Source of the DNA: Triplophysa rosa
Lineage: Eukaryota; Chordata; Actinopteri; Cypriniformes; Nemacheilidae
Direction: 5' to 3'
Assembly (NCBI RefSeq): GCF_024868665.1
Contig: NC_079907.1
Location: forward strand, 13,593,387 to 13,657,386
DNA: 64,000 nucleotides
Positions 24,008-37,200 of this stretch are shown in pieces; positions within the stretch are counted from its first letter, which is position 1, and every line of letters starts with the position of its first letter. The notes under the pieces are model-generated. The model had not been told where the DNA came from. It saw only the letters and a program-made list of their open reading frames with translations, and made no database searches. Both the position numbers and the translations under genes were made by a program.

Positions 24008-24405
24008 TTACTTACAGGTTCAGTGTGTAATTATTTGGAGGATCTATTGACAGAAATGCAATATAATATACATAACTATGTGTTCAGAGTTGTATAAAGA
24101 CCTTATATCATGAAGCGTTATTATTTTATTACCTTAGAAAGCGCTATTTCTACCTACGTACACCGTGGGTCCCCTTGCATGGAATGTGCCATGTTGTTTC
24201 TACAGAAGCCCTAAACGGACAAACTGCTCTACAGAGTTTCGTAAATACGTTATCTCCTTCAGCAAAGAAGTGAAAACGTTACGACATCTTAGTTCTGTGT
24301 CAGCCACAGTAGTGCTTTGAAAGGGAGGGGTGGAGTGAGCCATTGGTTGCAATTCGTGACCTAACCACTAGATGCCGCTAAATTTCATACACTGGACCTA
24401 CAATA
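24008..24405 (+). mobile_element. Dispersed repeat family X, near full length
   Basis: Contains ggaggatctattgacagaaa, then gcaatataatatacataact, accttagaaagcgctatttc and tgggtccccttgcatggaat. It ends tacactggacctac, the inverse of its start (ggttcagtgtgtaa). The same family recurs at 40996-41252 (reverse), its mirror 49919-50175, and 62712-63010. Non-coding. Confidence 0.7.
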
Positions 24406-24507
24406 AAATTTCGAAAGTCTTCGTTTCTAAATAACCTTTAAAAGAGATTTTGTTCTGCTTGGCAATGCAAGAATTAAAGTGTTGCGTGAAATACGCAAAA
24501 TAAAAAA

Positions 24508-24895
24508 CACTCTAAAAATGCTGGGTTATTTTTAACCAAGCATTGAGACAAAAGTGACAAACCCAACCATTGGGTTGTCTTGGGTAAATTAACCTATGTT
24601 GGGTTGGTTCAACCTAATATGCTGGATTGTTTTGTCCCATTGTTGGGTCAAATATTAACATATTCTGGGTTAATTTAACCCAACAATTGTAAAGAACAAC
24701 ATTTTAGGAATTCTTCCTGTTTTATTTGACATATTTTTGTAATACGGTGAGGAACTGGAAAATCACAAAAATAGACTGTAAATTTACAAGAATAACATGA
24801 AAACTTTAAAAATATATATTTTTCAGTATTTTTCTGGTTCCCCAGCTCCCAGAACATTACAGTTTTTATGAAAATAAATTATTATTTTTAGAGTG
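24508..24895. mobile_element. Miniature TIR element with CACTCTAAAAA ends
   Basis: Begins cactctaaaaatgctgggtt and ends attatttttagagtg. The interior repeats a tgggttaattt/aaccca motif many times, making it strongly self-complementary. No coding sequence. Confidence 0.65.
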
Positions 24896-24899
24896 AGGA

Positions 24900-27895
24900 G
24901 ATTACATACATACACAGACAGATAGATATTAAATTGTAATATTAAAATAAATAATATTTTTTACACTTGAAGATGTTTTCCTTCTTTTAGGTTTTTTATT
25001 TTTTATAAAAAAAATGTGTCCGAAAGAGATGCCACCAACTTATAAAAATATAATGGAAATGTTAGAAGAGATTTTGCTTATCCAAAATCTCCTAAATTAT
25101 ATCATAAATATGTTTATTAATAGTTGTGCATTTTTGTATATATATTTTTATTTACTTTATTATTTTATTAACTGTCTTGCCATGCTTTGAAAGCTTTTGT
25201 AACAAAGAAATCCTTCTGTGCCTGAGCATTCTGTACTTTGTAAAAAAAAAAACTTATTTATATATTGATTCATAAAGAAGAAAATTTTAATTTAAACTGG
25301 TATACACAGCCAGCTGTTTAAGTCACTAAGTAAATAAACAGTGTTATGGGATATAAAGAAATAGGGTGATTTTTATGATAGGAGAGGAGGTAAACAGTCT
25401 TGGGCCAGCAGATCTGTGGTAACACACAAGACTAAAATAGGCCAGGGCAGTAACATTATGAAAGCTATGCCTTTCATGGTATACTCTCTCAGACCCCTCA
25501 TCCACCGTCTCTTTGTCTTGTTTATTTATAGCACTGTTTTGCAACTACACCTCTTCGGTATATATGTTTGTTTAGGCAGTAATCGAAAAGTGAGAGGTCA
25601 CATAAACTAGCACTAGCGTGCAATGTTTGTGTCTTGAGTGGATGATCCAGAGGAATAAATCGCACACTACAGGCCCCATATAACACTATAATTAGCTCTG
25701 CGCGGATGGTTTTAATGAGTGTGAGGTTTTGATGGTGAAGCTTTTGAGCTCAAATGATTTCGTTAGACTTGTGTTTATTACAGTGTGTGGGTTTTAATGT
25801 GCGTCCCTAAGGATGGCCGGTCAGCACTGATTATAGTAACAACCCCCTTGCCCTGTCCAAATAACAGTCATCTTTGCCACACTGTTTGTTATTTTGCTCA
25901 AGTGCTATATATATGCGAAGCTGAAAATGACAGCCAAGGGGATTTGGGTTTGTTTTTAAAGACTAGCATCACTGAATGCAGAAACTCTGCATGATTTGAA
26001 ACAATGTACGGCTATTCATTCATGAATTCAATTGGATGACCAGGATGAATAAAATTAATATATTAATATAAACATAATATATGATATATTAACAATTATA
26101 TTTTATAATAAATTGTAATTTTTTTAAACATGGAATGATTCAATCATTAATAATATTTTTTATTGTTACATTTGATTTTTTGTTAGTTTCTTTTTTAGTT
26201 TGTAGCAAAGTTTTTAACTGTTAACATTTTACAGGTTCAAAATACACACGTTATGTGATTAATTATGTAACTAGGTTTTTAAATGTTATTTAATGTGCTT
26301 ACCTTTTGTTCAGATTGTCTGTTTTTATAGATTTTTATATAATAATATATAATATGTGAATATATAATTATATATTTTTTTGTTTAAAAACCTTAGATAA
26401 ATAAAGCATTCATATTATTATATTTTATTGTTTCATTTTATGTTTTATTTTGTAGTAAATCACTATTTTAATTATAACAATTAGATTATAATTAGATTTT
26501 TATAATATCATTTTTATTATTAATTTTTTATTACTATTTAAATTATAAATAAAAACAATAAAAAAATATTATTAAAACATTATTCTATCATTTCATTTTT
26601 AATAAAATGATGTAATAAAGTTAAGCACTATTTTCAATGAATGCAACATTTTTTTATTTACATCGATTATTAAAAACTATCAGCCAGATATCAGTTATCC
26701 CATCGATCTCCTTCAAGCTCTGATGAATATTACTCTTGTATCTGACTATTGATTTGTATATCTCAAGGTAATTTAATATGGATTGTTCTCATTAGCACAT
26801 AGACTAGCAAACCCTGTTAGTGTGAACATGATTGCACATGTCTGTTTACAAAAATTGTCTGCAAGCCCTGTCGTACCTTCAGCTACATTCTGTAGGCCTT
26901 AATGCAACAATAACCGTTGTGTTGAGGATTCTATTATGTATTATTCAATAGAATATATTGATGTGTCAGTGCAGATGATTGGGGTGTAGAGCTTTCTGTG
27001 AGAATGAGAGTCCAGCGTCTTCAGACTTCACCTTTATATCGGCAACCACCTGCTATTTTAACCTTGTGATGAGTCAGTAATCAGCTATGGGTGGAAGGTT
27101 ACTCCCATGGGTCTGTTGCTATTCATGTGCTCTAGAGTTATCTCTCTCTCTCTTCTCTTGTTTCTTAACACCTTCTCTTTCATTATTTCCCTTTATCCTC
27201 CCATTAGAAGTCAAAGCTACTAAGCAGGGATTTGTTTTAAAGACAGTTCTTCAAAGAGCTTATTTTAAAGTAGTTCTCATGATGTATATTAATTTCAAGA
27301 TGTCAAAATAAAAGACATGTATGTCTGACTCGCTTTATTGATGTTTTGACAGGTGTTCCCATGTGTTGTGTTGACGTAACCTATCGCTATTAAAACCGGC
27401 GTTTCAAACTTCTTCAACTTTTCATGAGGTGAACTTTCTGCCTACTACCTTGACTGTTTCTTTCGCTAGAATTGTTGCACTCACATCTCCCCTACATGGC
27501 AATTATGTGAGTGCTGACTCTGCAGGTTATCTTCTAGCAGTTATAAGTTAGCAGACACCCGGCTGTGGCAGGTAGCGCTGCACGCTAAGACCTTTATTAC
27601 CAGGGCTGTCTTCTTGCAAAATGTCACTACGGTGCATTGTTAGGAGGCTAGAACCCCTGCATAAACATGAGGTCACAGCGATGACAGACGCTTTTCTGCC
27701 AGAGATAGATAGAGGGAGCTGACAGGTCACAGCGACTTGACTCTTAGCTCAGTTATTTAGTATATCACTGAATGACGTACATCAACGTGAAGCAGATTCT
27801 GAACCCGGTGAAATACTTGCGCCCTCAGAACCGCAGAGACCTTTACTAAACTTGCTTCATTTTTTATTTCACAAACAGATGCTGCAAACCGTCAG
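24900..27895. other. AT-rich intergenic sequence
   Basis: Very A/T-rich, especially 26,040-26,650. No gene, RNA gene or element ends recognised. The short open frames at 25,416-25,994 and 27,087-27,311 have no splice context or recognisable motif. Confidence 0.5.
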
Positions 27896-27900
27896 GTTTA

Positions 27901-28332
27901 GTACGACTCGGCACGGTACAGCTCACTTCACTTCGGCTCAGTTTGCTTTTCCACAGCAGTTTAGTACCACTTTAAAGTGGGTGGGGGTTAAAAACTTATC
28001 GTCATAGTTGCGCCGTATCATCATTGTGAACATAATGCTCGCCTCTTCTGCCGTATCATCATTGTGAACATAATGCGCCGCCTCTTCTGCCGTATCATCA
28101 TTGTGAACATAAATGACATAATATTACGTATTAAAATGCGTATTCAAGTGTTGCAAATCCAATGACGCTGGCAATGATTCTCTGCCCAATCAGTGATCTG
28201 TGTGTAAACACGTCACATTTTGGTATCGGTACAGTACGCTTGGAACCTCAACTGAGGTGGTACTATAAAAGTATCAGGTACTAGGTACTGTACACAGAGG
28301 AAAAAAGTGAGCTGTACCGTGCAGTGCAGTAC
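27901..28332. mobile_element. TA-flanked TIR element with an internal minisatellite
   Basis: Left gtacgactcggcacggtaca and right gtaccgtgcagtgcagtac are inverted repeats that both continue into cagctcactt. TA lies at 27899-27900 and 28333-28334. The centre holds three copies of a 38-39-bp unit starting gccgtatcatcattgtgaac at 28012, 28050 and 28089. Confidence 0.7.
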
Positions 28333-28344
28333 TATGCTGAGGAA

Positions 28345-28875
28345 AAGCACCACAAGAGCCCCAAAAAGCTCACGTGACACCCCTTTCCATCTTTCTCCAC
28401 TGGCTTCCAGTTGAAGCCCGTATCAGATTCAAGTCACTAATGCTTGCCTACAGGATTATCACTGGATCTGCACCGGCATACTTTCACACCCTCCTACACT
28501 CCATCAAGAACCCTGCGTTTAGCAAACGAGCAGCATCTTGTATTGCCTTCTCATAAGGGCAGTAAATCGCTTTCTCCTTCACAACTCCTTCCTGGTGGAA
28601 CATTCTTCCCAACTCAGTCCGGTCAACAACATCTCTCACAACATTAAAAAACTACTTAAAACCTATCTCTTCTGTGAATACTTGAAAGGCAAATGAAAAA
28701 AAAAACTGACCCTCTCTCTCTTTCTCTCAACAGGTATTGTTCTGGCTTTTGTGGAAACTAGTAACTTTGTATCAGCACCTATTGTATTATTGCTCCTGTT
28801 TGACATATTATTGCTACCTGAACTCTCTGTAAGTCACTTTGGATAAAAGCGTCTATGTAAAAGTAAACGTTTAAA
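28345..28875 (+). mobile_element. 5'-truncated L2-type LINE fragment, different subfamily
   Basis: In two frames separated by a shift near 28540 it encodes the C-terminal part of an L2-like ORF2: LHWLPVEARIRFKSLMLAYR with ITGSAPAYFHTLLHS, then HLVLPSHKGSKSLSPSQ. It ends with the tail cactttggataaaagcgtct. No reverse transcriptase core remains. It directly abuts the TA-flanked element to its left. Confidence 0.75.
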
Positions 28876-29212
28876 TGGGTCTGAAATGTCTCGCTTCAGA
28901 GAAACCAGACATCTTTAGGTTCTTGCGACGCTAAATGGGATCAAAATGCTCTCGCACATACTTAAGTGGTTTTGTACGTTTGCCAATTACAGGCTTAAAA
29001 ATAGTACTGTTGCTTGAAGACGTCTGAAGACAGAATGCTAATTCAGAGAGCTGAGGTCTGAGAGTCGCCTTGTGGGATACGAGTCCAGCGTGGGCGCAAT
29101 ATCTGTTATCAGACTTACAAAGAGACAGTGTGTTTAAAGAGGGAAAGGGAGGCTTATACTATTGCTCCAAATAAAAGGGCAATAAAAGTGTTATGTAAAA
29201 ACATGCTTTTAA

Positions 29213-29312
29213 TAGGACAGTTCACCCAAATTAATGAAACATTTTATTTGTTGACACTCATGTGGTTCAAATCATGTATATGACTCTTTCTTTTCTGGAA
29301 CACAAAAAATAT
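29213..29312. mobile_element. Partial copy of the abundant TTAA miniature family
   Basis: Recognised by taggacagttcaccc, tgacactcatgtggtt and tttctggaacacaaaa. Only the left half is present before family Y begins. Confidence 0.5.
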
Positions 29313-29317
29313 TTTAA

Positions 29318-29605
29318 AGCCACACTTTGTAGTTTTTTCAACCTTAAAATAATGTCTCTAAAATTATTTCAGTGGTAGAACAACTCTCAACTGGACGAAT
29401 TCTACTCACGCTGCTATCTGAGCAGCCTCATAGCGGCTACAAGCACACTCTGTAAGTTCTGTGTTCGAGTCGGTACACACAGCCCCACCCATCCCCTGCC
29501 TGCGGAAGAGTGCGAAATGGTTTCCAAACAACGATTCTGCATTCGCCGGTTTCATCGGTTTGGTCAACAAGTTCACGTGTATTGCGCTGCCCACGGGGAA
29601 GCTTA
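29318..29605 (+). mobile_element. Dispersed repeat family Y
   Basis: Starts after TTAA (29314-29317) with agccacactttgtagtttttt. It contains ctatctgagcagcctcatag and gagtcggtacacacagcccc, and ends around the tggtttccaaacaac string. The same family is at 43404-43620 and its mirror 47551-47767. Non-coding. Confidence 0.6.
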
Positions 29606-30208
29606 TACAATGACATTATTTACCACACTGGTAACAGGCAATTACGCTTATTAACCACATGAAGGAGCCGTGAGCAAAAGTTCAATAGTGTGACTAAGAA
29701 ATTTTGAGAAGATGTCTCATAATTGCAGTATTTAATTCTTCTTCTTTGGGATATCAGCCTACAAATGCCTTGCATATTAAAAATGAGAGAAAGCATATTA
29801 AAATACAAAGCTCTTAGCTTAAAACTTTATTTTACAACAAAAATCTTCACATCAGTAGGGGCAAAGGCAAGGACACAATGGGATGACTTGGGGTTTTTTA
29901 ATGACACTTGAGAAGGCACTGCCCCAGTCACTCTTCAATAAAGCTTTTGTGCTTTGAGTGACCTGTAATGCCTCCAGGGAAAGTACCTCACACAAGTCAA
30001 GAGTTTCGTTTTGGTTTGTTTTCTTTTTATTGTTAATGTGTACTGATATTTGCAGTTTTTGTTATAATGTTTAAGTCTGCGATCTTTAGTATGTTGCACT
30101 GTACAAGTTTTGCTTTAGTCTGCAAAAATAAAATATTGCACGTCAGAATCCACTGTACTCTGGTGTACAAAAGCTTTGACTTTGTGAAATAAATAGAAAT
30201 CCCATTAA

Positions 30209-30350
30209 AGTGATAGTTTACCCAAAATTATTTAATCATTTACTTACCCACTTTTCATTTCACCAGTATGACAATTCTTCTGCAGAACACAAAAGATGAT
30301 ATTTAACTATAATAGGGTTGGTTAACAACATTGGCCCTCATTAATTCCCA
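30209..30350. mobile_element. Partial copy of the abundant TTAA miniature family
   Basis: Left half only: agtgatagtttacccaaaa after TTAA at 30205-30208, then ttctgcagaacacaaaagat. The region from here to 30,990 shows no gene. Confidence 0.5.
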
Positions 30351-30991
30351 CTATGGATACAAAACATTGCTGTTTTGTTGACCAGCCTGACACTAGTAAT
30401 ACTAGTTAAACCAACAAACATTTATAACAATTATAATTCACAATTTACAAAGTTTGGTGATGCGAATGGAAGAGAAATAAACATATATACACTATTACAA
30501 TTTGAATATAACTTGAATATTTATAATATGTTTATTTTGTGAGAAACAAAGTGATGGGAGCACAGAAAGTGTGTCAAGTACTTTATAGAGACCTGCTGTA
30601 CGGATGCTGTAGAACAGATCAAGACTGTTAATGGCCGAATGGTCAAGATTTGTCAGAGCAATATTTATGGATGGCATAATCAATGCCTTTAGACATTAGA
30701 CATGTTGATTTCAGATTTACACTCATCGACACAGAGAGCGATTCATCTATTTATTTCAGTCGAGCAGATTGAATAGACACTTATTTAATCATGTGAAATA
30801 TGAGGTCTTGGCCCCTTATCTTGAGCTGTTTGTGTAGACCACAACTAATGATGTATTCTGTATAGAACAAAAGACTAATGCTGAAACACACACATTTACA
30901 ATATTGCATTTAATCATTATAAATCTCCACGAATATGAGTCATATGAATATGACTGTGTGGGTGCCAAGACAGGCCTATACTTGGATAATA

Positions 30992-33482
30992 TGGGATTAC
31001 TTTTGTGTCAATAAAAATGAATGCAAACTTTAAAAAAACAAACAAAAATATATAATGAGAAAGAAAAAAAACACTTTGATAATGAAAACAATAAACTCAA
31101 TTGCAAGAATGTGACATGATTTTCAAATAAACTGCTATTTTTCTTAACAATTTTCTAAGTTTCGTTTTTGCAAATAATAGTTTTGAATTCGCTGCTAGAT
31201 TTTTAATTTGTGCTTATCGAGTTTTCGTTTACGCTTCTCAAGTTTTCATTCGCCTTTCTGGCACAAATCTCACGTGTCGGCGGGATTTATGGCCACTTTA
31301 CTCTCATTGGTTAGTGAGATTTGGATTGACAACTACCTGACCAGGAAGTCGATACTGAACTGGTCAGTGCTGCGGATTAGAGAGCAATCTGCTTGCGGTT
31401 TTCTGTATTGTATTGTTTTAGTGTTTGTACTTAAATTACTTTCTTATTTTGTTAGTATATTAGCAGGGTTGCCAACTTTCAAGCACTTAAAAGTAGGACA
31501 CGCTTCCAGGCTCTATCACGCCGTAACAACAAGCCAACGTCGAGCAAATACAGGATAGTATTTCATATTCACATGCAACTTTACGTGGGTTTAGAGGCCG
31601 TCAAGACAGCAGTCTATAATTTATAATCAGGTAAACGAGATGCCTAGTGAGCTTTGAGGAGATATACAATAAAGTGTTATGCTTCCAGTTCATATTTATA
31701 ATTTATAGATTATAATCGTGGTGGCATTTTATGTATTGTTTCTATCTTTAAATGTTTGTTTATATTTTAAGAAGTCTCTCTTTTGCTTTTCTTTAACCTG
31801 TTTTATGTAGGTGTGTAAATACATAATGAAATTGTGTTGTTTGCAAGAGGCAGACTAAATTAATAAAACATTCTAAAGGCCTCTAATTGTGTCACCTTAT
31901 GAATTTGTTTTGTTGTAGCGTTTAAAAAACATAAATGTCATTTGAATGTATTGGTACTGTTTTATGAGGTGTACTTTCTATGAATGTAAAGAAAGGGGTA
32001 TAATACTGTACATTCACCATGAGTTTAAAAAGAAAGATACAGTACTTGACTTAAAAGTGGACTTAATTATTTAAAAGGAGGCTGTATGCAAGAGCGACAT
32101 TGTCTTCCTCCTCCTCAGCTGGACACAAGTCACCCTCAGGTACATTTATGTAACCAAGATAATAAAATCGCTAAAAGTTTTAATCTCTGTACAGTAACTA
32201 TGCAGCAATGTTTTCATTTAGCACGTTAATTTCTCACAACCCAATAATCTGTAACGTGTCTTTATTGGATGTTATAATGCAAGTTGTGTCATGATTCTGC
32301 CGCATAATGTCATGTTTCTCTTGGTCTAGTGGCAGGATCATGACAGAACCCCATGTTTCATGTGGAGAGGGGTAATTTTGGCCATTATGGCCTTCTATAC
32401 ACCCTCTCCAGTCTCGTCTCTGTTCCCGCCCTCTCGTCTCCTCCTTATTGCTCGTTTATTGTTTCATGCCCTTCAACTGTTCCCCTCTTGATTTATCCCC
32501 TTTATAATTCCCTTGTGTTTTCTGTCCTGTGCTGGTTCATTTTGATTCGTGTGGTGTAAGTCCCTGTGTCTTGTCAAGTTTAGTCTAGTGTAGTCATTTT
32601 GTAAATTATGTCAAGTGTTAACTGTAGTTCTTGTGTAAATTTAGTTAGTCTTAGTCCTGTCCTGTCTTGTCATGTTATGTTATTACATTCCCTTGTTTTG
32701 TTATGTTACCCCCTCGTGGGTTTTTTGGCTTTGTCTTTATTATTTATTAAACGTCTTGTTAAACCCTTTACCCGCTGTCTGCACCTGGGTCCTCTGTCCT
32801 TGTGTCCTACCCATGTTCCCTGACAAGTTCGTTCCTTTTTAAGAAAATAATCTTAATAGTCCATAAAAATAATACCTGACAAAAAAATATAAAGCACACA
32901 ATGAACGAGCTAAGTAAAGACAGAATTGCTACTGTACAGGAATAAAACTTTTAGCGATTTTCTTTATTATCTGAAATACATTCATTTACACCGCGCATGA
33001 CTTACCAACTTCAAATACCAATTACTAATATACTAACTAAATAAGAAAGTAGTTTTAAGTACAAACAATAAAGATAACAGATCGTTCTCTAAAATTCATT
33101 GCACTGTACTGTCTTCAGTATCGACTTCCTTGTCAGGAAGCTATCAATCAAAAACTCACTAGCCAATGAGAGTAAAGTGGACATAAGTCCTGCCTACACG
33201 TGAGATTTGTGCCAGAAAGGCGAACGAAAACTTGAGAAGCATAAACGAAAACTCGGAAAGCGCAAATGAAAAATCTAGCAGTGAATTCAAAACTATTATT
33301 TGCAAAAACGAAACTTAGAAAATTGTTAAGAAAAATAGCAGTTTATTTGAAAATCATGTCACATTCTTGCAATTGAGTTTATTGTTTTCATTATCAAAGT
33401 GTTTGTTTACTTTCTCATTGTATATTTTTGTTCATTTTTTTTTTAGTTTGCGTTCATTTTTATTGACACAAAAGTAATCCCA
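30992..33482. mobile_element. TA-flanked DNA transposon with long terminal inverted repeats
   Basis: 2491 bp. The left end tgggattacttttgtgtcaa is matched in reverse at the right (ttgacacaaaagtaatccca). Complementarity continues for about 350-400 bp on each side, through ttgcaattgagtttattg- and ctcacgtg-containing segments to the gtcgatactga / tcagtatcgac strings. TA flanks it at 30990-30991 and 33483-33484. No transposase frame is present. It is interrupted by a solo LTR (32287-32825). Confidence 0.8.
32287..32825 (+). mobile_element. Solo LTR nested in the TA transposon
   Basis: 539 bp starting TGTCATGATTCTG and ending TTCCCTGACA. The flanking 5-mers agttg (32282-32286) and agttc (32826-32830) match at 4 of 5. 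It shares layout with the 5726-6321 LTR: a pyrimidine-rich U3, tcccctttataattccc as TATA region, ccctcgtgggttttttgg and tattaaacg near the 3' end. The two therefore belong to related but distinct LTR families. Confidence 0.75.
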
Positions 33483-33484
33483 TA

Positions 33485-34269
33485 GGATAACAGCCTTTTA
33501 CAGCAAAGAACAATTAAACCCTCCATTCTCCATTTCATCCTCTATGTCTAATGAAACCTGATATTTTCCAGCTTCAGCGGTCGGCGTGGAACAAACTCAA
33601 GGGGCAATTTACCTCATGTCTGCGTATGTGAATTAAGCACCTTCCCTCTCCAATGAAAGGACAATGCAAATTGTTGAGACCCGAAAGGTCACGCTGTCTG
33701 CAGCTGCAATCTGAGATCGGAATTTTCAGAGAGAAATCCAATTAGAGCATTACCTCATGTGGCAGCCGAAAAACAGCCCCAACATCCTCACCTTTGTTTA
33801 ACAAGACCTTTAACTTTGGTCTAGTCTGTTCCTGCGACACCCTTCGCGCTCTCCACCTGCATAGGTGTGCTCTGTCAGGAGGTCAGGCTATATCAAACAT
33901 CCAATTAGAGGCTTGTAACAGAGACGCGCGCACCTGCACATACGCACATCGCTCTGTTCTCATTACACATAGAAGCAAGCCCTCTGTCAGCTCGCCGTCG
34001 CCCCGCAGGCTTACTTCCCCCATTCGATATTAGATGAGAGAAGCATGGATGGTTTCTTCAGCACATTCACAATCAAATGGAATCGAGCTCAAACGCAGAA
34101 TGATGGCTTCCAGCAAACATTTTCTTTTCTCCACTGCATCATAAAATGCTGTCAATTTATTCAAAATGGAAGAGCTATTTGTCCTTTTTAATTTAAGAAA
34201 CATGTTCAATATAACATTAGTTTGCACTTTAGGGCAAGCATTGATGGCATGTTATGTTATTTCTTAATA
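33485..34269. other. Intergenic sequence
   Basis: No gene, RNA gene or mobile element ends recognised; base composition is less AT-rich than the flanks. Confidence 0.4.
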
Positions 34270-34277
34270 CTGTAGTT

Positions 34278-37200
34278 CAGGGGACTTCATTGTTTTTCGG
34301 GGCAAGGACACCTTAGATGAGAGATGCATGGAGCAGGGACCCCCTTATACTAAATGTGTAAACTGAGCTATTTAAATAGAAACAACCCTTATTGTCACAG
34401 CAATATTATGTTAAGACATTACATTAGCACTATTATGTTATTGTTGCACATAGGCTACATACTTTTCTGTGCATTATTTTTGTTTTTAATATTATAGATT
34501 GCTTGATTATTTTAAGGGATTTGCAGCATCAAACATTTTCATTTTACTGTGAGATGGACAATTAAATATTTATTTGAACCTGAGTTTTTATTAAGGCTTC
34601 AATGAGATGACTGACCCTGGTTAATGGCACAAAGACTATTCTAGTGGAGGTAGAGGTTGTCTCTGGGAAAGAAATTAGTGCAGATTTCAAATCTCCCTTA
34701 CCTGTCTAAAATACTAGAAAAAGTAGTGTCCACTCAGTTGTGCTCTTTCTTACAAAATAATGACATACACGAAAAATTCCAGTCAGGCTTTAGACCGCAT
34801 CATAGTACTGAAACTGCGCTCGTTAAAATTACAAACGACCTGCTTATAGCATCAGATAAAGGTAACATCTCACTCCTAGTCCTGCTCGACCTTAGTGCTG
34901 CGTTCGATACTGTAGACCATAAAATACTTCTAGATTGCTTACACAATTATACCGGTATTCAGGGACAGGCACTACAATGGTTCAGATCTTACTTATCAGA
35001 CCGACATCAATTTGTCCATTTAAATGGGGAATCATCAAATCTAACGCAAGTAAATTATGGATTACCTCAGGGATCGGTTTTAGGACCCTTGCTATTCTCC
35101 ATATACATGCTGCCCCTTGGAAACATTATTAGAAAACATGGAATTAGCTTCCACTGTTATGCAGATGATACTCAGCTATATATCTCATCAAGACCAGATG
35201 ATTCCTTCCAGCTATCCAAATTGGCAGAGTGCATCGAAGATATAAAGCATTGGATGACTTGTAATTTCCTTCTTTTAAATTCTAATAAAACAGAAATATT
35301 ACTTATCGGACCAAAGACACGTGAGCAGAATATTTCGGATTATGACCTGCAAATTGAAGGCTGCACTGTTACTCCAACAAATACAGTTAAAGACCTTGGC
35401 GTTATATTAGACAGCAACCTGTCATTTAAAAATCACATCTCAAATGTCACAAAAACAGCCTTCTTCCACCTTAGAAATGTTGCCAAATTGCGAAATATTT
35501 TATGTGTGGCTGATGCAGAGAAGCTTATTCATGCATTTGTGACCTCAAGACTTGACTACTGTAATGCACTGCTTAGTGGTTGTCCTGCAGCATCAATAAA
35601 CAAACTACAGTTAGTTCAGAATGCAGCTGCCAGAGTTCTAACCAGGTCCAGAAAATACGATCACATAACCCCAATGTTATCAACCCTTCACTGGTTACCC
35701 ATTAAGTATCGTATTGACTTTAAAGTTCTTTTAATTACTTATAAAGCCTTAAACGGTTTAGCCCCTACCTACATAACAGAGCTTCTACCACACTACAACC
35801 CATCACGCTCTCTAAGATCTCAAAACTCCAGACTTTTGATAACACCTAGAATAACTAAATCCACCAAAGGGGGTAGAGCTTTCTCATACGTAGCACCTAA
35901 ACTCTGGAATAGCCTCCCCGATACTATTCGAGGGTCAGACACACTCTCCCAATTTAAATCTAGATTAAAGACACATCTTTTCAGCCAAGCATTCACTAAT
36001 ACATAGCTAATGAACAGCAGCTACGCTAATTATTCTCTTTCTGTTTCTGCCCTCGCCTCGGGATGCCCATCCCGAGGTAGGGAGAGATTCCGCCAGGCCC
36101 AGATGAACGTCATATGCCCATCCACAACTAGAGATTACGCCAGCTACATCGGAAAATCCCGTGCCATCCTCCTGCGAGAGCCTGCGGACTGACTGACCAT
36201 CCAGCTCCATCCAAGGCAATTCCATCACCACCCAAGAAAAAGGCGACCATCTGGCCGGCCCAGCTCAGACAATTCCATCCCCAGCCGAGAGCAAAGACGG
36301 ACTACCTGTCACATAAATGCTAAATTTACAATACTTGGTATTTAATGCTAAACTTACATCACACGACAGCAGTTTGAAGTTATGGCTGCACTCAGTGACT
36401 TTGATTGGAGGTAGCTGGGTGGGTGTTGTGGGGAGTGGGGGGGCTTGTTGGTTGTGGTTCGGGGCGTTTCATTTGTTGGGACTGTGTGGATCTGGTCTGG
36501 TTGGTCTTGTTTTGTGGTCGATGTCGGACAACAGAGGAATAAAGTTAATTATGCCATTACTACTTTTCCCTGGTTGTTCCTCTGTTGTCTGTTGTTGATC
36601 GCGGAATGAGACCGGGTTGGACCTGCACGGTTTCGGCGGGTGGGGCTTCCTGGGTCGCGGCTCGTGGGCTCTCCCTGTTCTTCGTGGACGTTGCTCGGTG
36701 GCTTTGGTCGGGGTCACTGAGTGCAGCTATGACACGTCAGAGGAGATCTGGCCCTCCCGGCTGAGCCTGGTTTCTCCCGAGGTTTTTTTTTCTCCATTAT
36801 TCAGCATTGGAGTTTGGGTTCCTCGCCACAGCAGAGCAGTGCAGTGTTGGCTTGCTCACCGGGAGACTGCATTTATTTATTTATTTATTCATTTATTTAT
36901 TAGATATTATTTATTATAATGATCTTGCTTGGTCTATAAACACCATGCACTGTGCTGTGTTTTACCTTTCTGTGTTTTTCTTATTTGCTCCTGTAGAGCT
37001 GCTTTGGAACAATGCACATTGTGAAAAGCGCTATACTGTATAAATAAAATTGAATTGAATTTTATGCATTCTGTTTTTTCCGCTTCTCTGTGTGTTGCAG
37101 AACACACCGCTATTTTATCATTCTGAGATCCATTGTCTTGGATCCGCATTGTTGCGGCTGTTACACGAAAATTAACAAGAGTTTTTTTTCTGTAGAGCAT

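Noticed and set aside
34657..34682. N-terminal start of the 449-residue frame
   Set aside because: The start is a TTG in sequence left of the LINE truncation point. It is a fusion of host DNA with a 5'-truncated reverse transcriptase, not a gene start.
36010..37043. Frames of 60-100 residues repeated at 59940-60988 and antisense at 18705-18986
   Set aside because: They are the L2 3' UTR copied with the element; repetition reflects the LINE copies, not conserved genes.
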